64,000 nucleotides of DNA from DASRAA01 sp963814165. Lineage in GTDB: Bacteria > Acidobacteriota > Terriglobia > Terriglobales > Acidobacteriaceae. The notes beneath the pieces are model-generated. The model saw only the letters and a list, made by a program, of their open reading frames with translations. It was not told the DNA's origin and ran no database searches. Location: contig CAWFBW010000002.1 of NCBI GenBank assembly GCA_963814165.1, positions 1-64,000 on the forward strand, read 5' to 3'. The translations under genes and the position numbers were made by a program. Shown piece by piece: positions 57,887 to 64,000 of the stretch; the stretch's first letter is position 1; every line of letters starts with the position of its first letter.

Positions 57887-59197
57887 ATGGCTAATGCGAA
57901 GCGATTTTGTTCTATTTTGTGCGTCCTATCTGTGGTGCTTGCGTTTCAGCCGTTCACTGCAATAGCTCAACAACCTTCACGCCCTGCCGACAAAGGCTTT
58001 TCCTTTGCCGTGTACGGCGACTCGCGTTCGATGATGTACCTCCCCTACAAGCAAGATCAGGAACCCGAAGCCCGCCAACTCATGATCGACCTCTTTGAGC
58101 TCGTGCTCCCGGCGAAAGTGGCGCCCGAGTTCGTTCAGAAGAATGTCAAGCTCATCTACGACCCAAAGAACCAAGAACTGGTGGAGATGGTCATGCCGTT
58201 CATGACTGCCAGTGAAATCACCACCCTGAAATTCGACAAGGGCTGGGTCACCGAGGCGTCAGTCGAAGACGTAAAGCTGCTTCCCGGAGTGAGCCGCAGC
58301 ATGTTCCGGCTCGAAGGCGGCGACTGGGTTGCCAAAGAAGTAGTGAACGACGTGAAGAGCGGGCGCGCCCAGTTCATTGTCAACACGGGAGACTTGGTTT
58401 GGTGGGGCAAACAGGGGGACAAACCTTCCGACAATCCGTACTGGAAGCTGGTAAACGAAAACGTTCTGAACCAGTTGCCCAAAGCAGACGCCGAGATGGA
58501 GAAGGCCGGCCTGCCCGGTCGCATGTTTCCTGCCGTCGGGAACCATGAAGTGTGGGAAGACTCCGACGTGGAAGGCTTGCTGGCTGCTTTTCCTTATCTG
58601 AAGAAGTTCGGCGTCTCCGACAAACAGCTCACCTACAAGTTCGACTACAAGGGCGTGCGCTTCATATTCCTTTGGACCGGCGCTTACGACTATCGCGAGC
58701 CCTCGGCATGGGAGGCGACCCGGCCCGCATATGAAGAACAGATGAAGCAGTTGCGAGTGTGGCTGGATGAAGCCAAGGCCAATGGCACCAAGAAGGTCTT
58801 CATCTCCTTCCACGCCCCCACATTCTGCCGCGCTGGTCTGGGTCCGATTCCGGAGTCGCAGAATCCTCACAAAACGATTGCCGCTTACGCCAAGGACCTC
58901 GACATAGTCGTCTTCAACGGACATGTGCACACCACTGAGCTTTACCGGGTGGACGGTGTGAAATACCTCGTGCTGGGAGGCGGTGGCGCGGAACAAGACC
59001 CTATCCTTCCCGGCAGGACCCATCTCAAGATGCCTGAGGGCTACCCACCGGACCAATACTGGAAAGGCGCAAGCCCGATCCTTGAATACAACTACCTCCT
59101 CGTGGACGTGCAGCCGGACCAGCCCACGAAGTTCACGCTCAATCGCTTCCGTCCAGGCTCCGCTGAGCCGTTTGCGACAGTGGAGTTATTCAAGTGA
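57887..59197 (+). CDS. Secreted calcineurin-type metallophosphoesterase
   Basis: 436 aa from ATG 57887 (a GTG at 57878 adds three residues). The signal peptide is FCSILCVLSVVLAFQPFTAIA. Metallophosphatase signatures in order: FAVYGDSRS, NTGDLVWWG, VGNHEVW, FISFHAP and FNGHVHTTE, giving the full set of di-metal ligands. A long insertion after the first motif (about residues 50-150) distinguishes it from simple purple-acid-phosphatase-like forms. It should cleave phosphate esters in the periplasm. Its stop overlaps the start of the beta-barrel protein gene (GTGA), so the two are co-translated. Confidence 0.9.
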   Translation: MANAKRFCSILCVLSVVLAFQPFTAIAQQPSRPADKGFSFAVYGDSRSMMYLPYKQDQEPEARQLMIDLFELVLPAKVAPEFVQKNVKLIYDPKNQELVEMVMPFMTASEITTLKFDKGWVTEASVEDVKLLPGVSRSMFRLEGGDWVAKEVVNDVKSGRAQFIVNTGDLVWWGKQGDKPSDNPYWKLVNENVLNQLPKADAEMEKAGLPGRMFPAVGNHEVWEDSDVEGLLAAFPYLKKFGVSDKQLTYKFDYKGVRFIFLWTGAYDYREPSAWEATRPAYEEQMKQLRVWLDEAKANGTKKVFISFHAPTFCRAGLGPIPESQNPHKTIAAYAKDLDIVVFNGHVHTTELYRVDGVKYLVLGGGGAEQDPILPGRTHLKMPEGYPPDQYWKGASPILEYNYLLVDVQPDQPTKFTLNRFRPGSAEPFATVELFK

Positions 59198-60162
59198 AGT
59201 CACGTGCCCAAGTCCGCTGGTTGTTGGCGTTGTTCGTCTTCGCACTCACGTTACAGGCGCAGGACACAACCACTGCGAGCCAAACTAAGCCCCCCGACTC
59301 ATCGACTCAAACATCGGGTCAGCCGCCCCCTCCCCAGGGAGGCGCGTCCGTCTCGGCCCAGGAGCTGGCCAATCAGGTCAACAACCCAGCCGCTCCAGTT
59401 ACCTTCGTTCAGTTTCGCAACATTCTAATTCCCAGCGCTCCCGGCTTTAAGGGAGTACTCAACTCCCTGCAGATGCAACCGGTCCTGCCCATCGGCCCCT
59501 TTCACTCCTTTCCTTTCGTGCAACTGGTGAAGATCACGTTTCCTATGGTTAGCTCAACTCCGGGCGTTGCTCCCCCGGTTGGGTGCATAGGCTGCGGATC
59601 GGGCACGACAGGTGCAACCGGCACTGGAGACTTGCAGGTTTTCGACCTCATCACCATCAAGCAGTCGTGGGGTAGATGGGGCTTTGGGCCGGCGCTGGTA
59701 TTTCCCACAGCCTCCGCGATTCCGCTTGGTGCGGGCAAGTACCAGATCGGTCCCTCGGCCGCTCTGATCTATACCGGCATTAAGAACCTCACTCTCGGTG
59801 CGATCGTTCAGAATCCAATTTCTTATGCCGGCTCCTCCAATCGCCCCAAGGTGAACCAGATGATCATCACCCCAACATTCACTTACAACCTAAACGACGG
59901 ATGGTTCGTCGGGCTGACCGACTACAACTTCTCGTTCAACTGGGAGAATGGCGGCGCACCGACGATTCCGTTGGGGATGCAGGTCGGCAAAGTGGTGAGA
60001 ATCGGCAAGCAACCGATGAGCATGTCCGTTGAAGCTGGAGGCGCAGCTGCTCGACCGTCTGGAACGCCCAATCCTGGAGTGATCCTCGGCTTTGAAGTGA
60101 GTCCCATCTTTAACTTCCACATCGGCCCTGGACAAAAGATCAAAGTGCGAGGGAAGAACTGA
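59194..60162 (+). CDS. Probable outer-membrane beta-barrel protein
   Basis: 322 aa, GTG at 59194 overlapping the phosphoesterase stop. A signal peptide (WLLALFVFALTLQAQ) is followed by a Pro/Gln/Ser/Thr-rich linker and then a region of alternating hydrophobic strands (FPFVQLVKITFPMV, WGRWGFGPALVFPTA, MIITPTFTYNLNDGWFVGLTDYNFSFNW) ending near KIKVRGKN. This matches small outer-membrane barrels annotated as transporter-like or neuromedin-U-like proteins in Gram-negative bacteria. The cargo is unknown. Its coupling to the phosphoesterase suggests uptake of the dephosphorylated or desulfated product. Confidence 0.7.
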   Translation: MKSRAQVRWLLALFVFALTLQAQDTTTASQTKPPDSSTQTSGQPPPPQGGASVSAQELANQVNNPAAPVTFVQFRNILIPSAPGFKGVLNSLQMQPVLPIGPFHSFPFVQLVKITFPMVSSTPGVAPPVGCIGCGSGTTGATGTGDLQVFDLITIKQSWGRWGFGPALVFPTASAIPLGAGKYQIGPSAALIYTGIKNLTLGAIVQNPISYAGSSNRPKVNQMIITPTFTYNLNDGWFVGLTDYNFSFNWENGGAPTIPLGMQVGKVVRIGKQPMSMSVEAGGAAARPSGTPNPGVILGFEVSPIFNFHIGPGQKIKVRGKN

Positions 60163-60271
60163 CTAATTCTGTCGGAGCATGAAGGGAAATCGAAGAAACA
60201 GCAGGTCTCATTTGACTCGCTGGCCGAGGGCTCAGCTGCGCGCCACCGTTGCCAAGAGAAGGCAAAGGTCC

Positions 60272-61652
60272 CTAGTGCGCCCGCGCCTTCTTACTGGCGA
60301 AGTACAGGTAGAGGGGAATCCCTGACAGGATGAGCACACAGCCCCAGATGGAGTTCCGCAGGTTCTCGGTGAAGGTGAAGTACAGCAGCACCGCGGCCAC
60401 GAGGACGAACACGGCGGGACCACCGGATAGCCCCAGGTCTTATACGGCCGGGGAGTGTTGGGTTCTTTCCAGCGCAGCACAAACACGGTGCTGGCGGCGA
60501 TCATGTAGAACAGCCACTCGGCAAAGATGGTGAGGGAAAACAACTGGCGGAAATTTCCGCCGAAGAGCAGCAGCACGGCCGACAGCACAAGCTGCACGAT
60601 GAGCGCGACCGAAGGCGTATGAAAGCGCGGATGCACGTCAGCCAACGCCTTGAAGAAGTATCCGTCACGCGCTACGGCATACGGAATGCGAGCGCCACTC
60701 ATGATGGTGCCGTTCAGTCCGACCAGCATGGAAAGCGCCATGCCGACGGAAACAATGGCCGCTCCCCAAACGCCGACGGCGATCGCGGTGGCTTCCGACG
60801 ACGGACGCTCGGTGACCGCGATCTGGCTGGCCGGCAAAACGTATTGCACGGCGGCGTTGTTGAGCATGTAGAGCACGGCGACGACGGCGACGCCGGCGAT
60901 AAGAGCAATTGGAATGGTGCGCTCCGGTTGTTTGATTTCGCCGCTGACCATGTTCAGGTCGTTCCATCCGTCGTAGGCCCACAGCGCCGCCACCAGCGCC
61001 GCCATGAAACCGGCGATGCCGCCTGCGGCGCCCGCGTAGTGCGAGCCGAAATTTTTCCAGGTGCCGCTCGCTGCGGTGAATCCGACGACGCCGACGCCGA
61101 CGATCATCACCACCTTGAGAATGGTGAAGACCAGTTGAAACTCGCCGGCCTTCTTCACGCCGATATAGTTCAGCCACGTAATCAGCGCGGCTGCTGCGAT
61201 GGCGACGAGTTGGCCGTAGGTAACGGCGAAAGGACGTTGATGGCAGCATGAGTGAAGAACGCCAGCGCCGGAAAAGTGCCGAGAATGCGCACGATTCCAG
61301 TCGCGATGGTCGCGATCGAACCCGGCTTGGCGACGATGAACCACGTCCACGCATACAGAAACGCCGGCAACTCTCCGTAAGCGTCGCGGATGTACACGTA
61401 CTCGCCGCCGGCCTGCGGCTTCATGGCTCCAAGCTCGGCGTAAGTGATCGCGCCCGCCAGCGAAAGCAGTCCGCCCACAATCCAAGCCAGATACACCAGC
61501 TTGGCCGAGCCAACTGCCTGCATCATCTCCGCCGGCACAAGGAAAATGCCACTGCCGATGATGGTGCCGACGACGATCGCGCTAGCCTGGCTCACTCCGA
61601 GTTCGCGCAGGAGTCCCGCCGGCTTGGAGTTCTGTGCTGTGGATTGCGACAT
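60272..61652 (-). CDS. APC-family amino acid permease (two frameshifts)
   Basis: The start is ATG 61652 (MSQSTAQNSKPAGLLRELGVSQA). Conserved APC start helix VVGTIIGSGIFLVPAEMM and GAITYAELGAMKPQAGGEYVY, then LNYIGVKKAGEFQ, WAYDGWNDLN, GGNFRQLFS and the C-terminal helices. One missing base at about 61233 and one at about 60415 break the frame. With both restored the protein has 460 residues in twelve helices and ends LYFASKKARAH. It resembles LAT-type amino acid exchangers in its central WAYDGWNDLN motif. Substrate cannot be read from sequence. Confidence 0.85.
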
Positions 61653-61881
61653 CACGCTCCGTCTCGTCATAGTTGCAGCAGATTGGAACTATAAATGATG
61701 GGCTTTCCGTGTCGAGCAACCTCCTGGAATGTTGGCCGAGGCGAGTCGTCGTCTCGAATACCTATGTCCCGTCCGAAATCCACAGGCTGTGCCGCATTTC
61801 GTCCCGAAGGACTTGAGAATCCGGCGGCGGGTTCTTATAGTGGAAACACACTGACTGCTCCTGAGGGCAGTTTCACCCAGG

Positions 61882-62397
61882 TTGAAGCCCTTGTCGCCGG
61901 AACTGGAATTCGTACGACGCGAAACCGAACGCGCCGCTGGTGCGGCGTCCGCCGATGCGTTGTCGCACGCCCCGAATGGAAAGTGGAGCGCCGTACAGCT
62001 GCTGGAGCACTTGGCGCTGTCGTACTCCGCCACCACCAGGGGTCTGCTTCGCGCCACAGAGTCCGGGGCAATCGAGCGGGGCGGACGAACTTTGAAGCAG
62101 CAAATGCGGCGCATCTATGTTCTGGGTTTGGGACGTTTCCCGGCTGGCGTTGAGGCTCCGAAGCATACCGTTCCAGGCGCGGGCCTCGGCGCGGATCCAT
62201 TGCGCCGTTTCAATGATGCGCTGGTGGCCATGGATTCCATGCTGGTGGACTCGGAAAAAAGATTTGGAAAATCGGCGCGGGTTCTGAGCCATCCGGTGCT
62301 GGGGCCGCTCACCGCGCAACAGTGGCGTCGCTTCCATGAGGTTCACGGGCGTCATCACTTGAAACAAGTGGCCGCGAGACTCAACGGACATCGATAG
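61882..62397 (+). CDS. DinB-superfamily protein
   Basis: 171 aa, TTG start at 61882 by family length; no strong ribosome-binding site. The four-helix DinB/YfiT-like bundle is indicated by WSAVQLLEHLALSY near residue 35 and the C-terminal FHEVHGRHHLKQVAARL, which supply candidate metal-binding histidines. Such proteins are putative metal-dependent hydrolases or thiol transferases; some are damage-inducible, but nothing here shows that. It lies convergent to the prepilin peptidase gene. Confidence 0.72.
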   Translation: MKPLSPELEFVRRETERAAGAASADALSHAPNGKWSAVQLLEHLALSYSATTRGLLRATESGAIERGGRTLKQQMRRIYVLGLGRFPAGVEAPKHTVPGAGLGADPLRRFNDALVAMDSMLVDSEKRFGKSARVLSHPVLGPLTAQQWRRFHEVHGRHHLKQVAARLNGHR

Positions 62398-62408
62398 ACC
62401 GGACTCGG

Positions 62409-63275
62409 TCAGCGGAACAGTCCCAGATACCAGTTCCAGATTGCCTGTCCCAGGAACAGCGAAATCAGGGCACTTGTTCCGAGGAATACTCCGAACGGCA
62501 CCGTGCGCGACAAGAATGAAATCGGCTCCGGCGGACCTGCTTTTGCAGGAAGTCGAATAATCAACGACAAGGCGTAAAGGGTTCCCAATCACAGGAGCGA
62601 GGAAAATCACCAGCACGGTCAGTTTCAGTCCGAGAAAAGTTCCCACCATCGCCATCAGGACCATGTCGCCAAAGCCAAGGCCATCGCGCTTGCGCACCAG
62701 ATAATAAACGGCCCAGGCAACGAAGAAGAAGCCAGCACCGAGCGCCGCCGCAACAGACCGCATCGAGGAATGAAAGGAGGTTCGGCGACGGTGTGGCTCT
62801 TACGCCGAACTCCCACATCAGAAATCCGGTGCCGGACGAGTCGAGCGGGAAAACTCCATGCGAGAAGCAAGCCGACAGCGATGCCAGAGTATGTGAATTC
62901 CGCCGGCAACAAGCCAGTTTCCGCATCCATGAAAATCAATCCGACAATCAGCAAGCAGAAGATCGCGGCTTTCAGGCCCAACCAGCCGAGCCCAAACGAC
63001 GCATAAGTTGCCACGAACAGAATGGCAGTCAGCAATTCGACGGCAGGATATCGCGCCGAGATCGAGACGCCGCAGTTTCGGCATCTTCCCTTTAAGAGAA
63101 GCCAGCTCAGAATGGGAACATTGTCACGCGCGGCAATGGGATGATGACAAAGCGGGCAGCAGGACCGCGGCGCAATGATCGATAGGCCGCGCGGAATGCG
63201 GCTGATACACACGTTCAGGAAGCTCCCGAACACGAGGCCGACAATGAAGATTACAACCGCAAGAATCGGGTCCAA
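62409..63275 (-). CDS. pilD: Prepilin peptidase / N-methyltransferase (two frameshifts)
   Basis: TTG start at 63275. The N-terminal methyltransferase part has GSFLNVCISRIPRG and the zinc motif of two cysteine pairs (CCPLCHHPI and CRNCG). The aspartyl-protease part has the first catalytic Asp in IFMDAETGLLP and the GxGD motif GLGFGDMVLM. One missing base at about 62775 and one surplus base at about 62582 interrupt the frame. Corrected, it has 288 residues and ends LFLGQAIWNWYLGLFR. It cleaves and methylates type IV pilin-like or type II secretion pseudopilin precursors at the inner membrane. No pilin gene is adjacent. Confidence 0.88.
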
Positions 63276-63330
63276 TCGCCTACTAGACTACGTCGTCTGA
63301 CTGCGCGTGGGAAGAACTACCGGTAATCGC

Positions 63331-64000
63331 TCAGGGCAGGGGATTCCGGGTGCCGCTGCGATTGATGGCGGTCTGCTGGGTCACCGTAACCGTATTGATC
63401 AAGAGAAAGCTGAGGGTTGCCTCGGGCGCCAGCTTGATTTGCTCGCCTTTCTTGGTTGCGGCCGCACCTGTACCTGCGCCCGCGCCCGCGACTGAGCCGA
63501 TAGCGGCCCCTTTGCCTCCGCCGGCGAGACCGCCGATGATGGCGCCGATGGCCGCGCCTCCGCCGGCTTTAATCGCCGTATTCTTGCCCTCGCCCTTGCC
63601 CTCCCGCGACCACTGGTTGGTCTGGATGTTGTAGGTCTTGCCATTGACCGAAAGAGAGTTGAGTTCCAAAGTCAGCACGGAGTTTCCAGCAAACCGCCCA
63701 GCACTCTTGACGTCTACGACACGGCCCACGACGTCAGCGCCGGGAGGAATGACGGCTTGGTCATCGATCACGATTGGCGCGCCCATAGTGGCATGAAAGG
63801 TATCGCCGACCTGGTTGCGTTCGGTGTCGAGGGAATCGTTCAGCCGAATGGTGATTTGCGTTCCCGCCGGAATAGTGATCTTCTTCGGCGGCGGAGGTGG
63901 CGGAGGAACTTGTGCAACGGCTGGTTCAGTCGGAGTTGCCGGAGTGTTGACGGCCGGCACGTTGGGTTCGCTGGTCGCTGGCGCAAAAGACGGCGCTGGA
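63331..64000 (-). CDS. Envelope protein with Gly-zipper segment (5' end outside window)
   Basis: The frame is open to the right edge, so the N-terminus is missing. The visible 223 residues start Pro/Ala-rich (APSFAPATSEPNVPA, then VPPPPPPPKK). A beta domain follows (ITIPAGTQITIRLNDSLDTE, IPPGADVVGRVVDVKSAGRF, LELNSLSVNGKTY). A Gly/Ala-rich, zipper-like stretch (AAIGAIIGGLAGGGKGAAIGSVAGAGAG) resembling those of outer-membrane lipoproteins comes next. It ends with APEATLSFLLINTVTV. It is probably a periplasmic or outer-membrane-attached protein of unknown function. Confidence 0.7.
   Translation of the reverse strand, partial: PAPSFAPATSEPNVPAVNTPATPTEPAVAQVPPPPPPPKKITIPAGTQITIRLNDSLDTERNQVGDTFHATMGAPIVIDDQAVIPPGADVVGRVVDVKSAGRFAGNSVLTLELNSLSVNGKTYNIQTNQWSREGKGEGKNTAIKAGGGAAIGAIIGGLAGGGKGAAIGSVAGAGAGTGAAATKKGEQIKLAPEATLSFLLINTVTVTQQTAINRSGTRNPLP

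Noticed and set aside
60232..61485. Apparent 417-codon permease start and end
   Set aside because: Both ends are out-of-frame readthrough; the real ends, after restoring two bases, are 61652 and 60272.
61873..62763. Apparent 296-codon minus-strand gene
   Set aside because: Its first part is the C-terminal half of the prepilin peptidase after a frameshift; the rest is out-of-frame sequence antisense to the DinB-like gene.

Overview
The window looks like a chromosomal segment of an acidobacterium, probably class Terriglobia near Koribacter-like lineages. The grounds are family content, not a database match: a MacB/FtsX-type duplicated orphan permease without ATPase (the acidobacterial ADOP type), the hopanoid radical-SAM protein HpnJ, a small secreted DUF5818-like protein, a Cys/His-motif hypothetical protein of a kind I associate with acidobacterial genomes, a PEP-CTERM protein, GC-rich coding sequence and abundant short palindromic intergenic repeats. 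No rRNA, CRISPR array, phage or insertion sequence was seen. One tRNA gene (Ser, GGA anticodon) is present.

Layout. 1-4.3 kb: 5' part of a large secreted modular surface protein with a duplicated four-domain block (minus strand, runs off the left edge). 4.5-6.1 kb: two overlapping PPK2-type polyphosphate kinase genes. 6.2-10.2 kb: a secreted BNR/sortilin-like beta-propeller protein and a LolA-like protein. 10.5-13.1 kb: tRNA-Ser, bacterioferritin, a PilZ protein coupled to an atypical response regulator, and an Smr-domain protein. 13.2-19.7 kb: ahcY, metK, kdsA, a PEP-CTERM protein and pyrG. 20-21.7 kb: a family-5 uracil-DNA glycosylase, a deleted serine hydrolase and a small ABM-like gene, all damaged. 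21.9-28.3 kb: the protein quality-control block tig-clpP-clpX-lon. 28.6-32.1 kb: a serine hydrolase, small secreted or membrane proteins (one paralogue decayed) and engB.

32.1-38.9 kb holds the most distinctive locus: an apparent seven-gene minus-strand operon, TetR regulator - crotonase resembling dienoyl-CoA hydratase - rhodanese - three-subunit molybdenum hydroxylase - amidohydrolase. The flavin subunit carries the four-cysteine insertion with the exact spacing of 4-hydroxybenzoyl-CoA reductase, so this may be a CoA-ester aromatic dehydroxylation or related module.

39-43.3 kb: an RsbW/RsbV-type partner-switching pair, a glycosyltransferase, an MFS transporter and queF. 43.4-51.3 kb: an adaptor-TPR-TolC export operon lacking an inner-membrane pump, then hpnJ, then an ADOP permease. 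52.9-60.2 kb: a sensor kinase with periplasmic ligand-binding domain, two response regulators, an arylsulfatase, a metallophosphoesterase and an outer-membrane-barrel candidate. 60.2-64 kb: an APC transporter, a DinB-like protein, a prepilin peptidase and a partial envelope protein.

About a dozen genes that are intact on both sides of a single-base indel (kdsA, uracil-DNA glycosylase, the molybdenum subunit, ADOP, the APC transporter, the prepilin peptidase and others) need frame corrections. Their density suggests base-level errors in this sequence more than real decay. The serine hydrolase at 20.7-21.4 kb, with a large internal deletion, is more likely a true remnant.
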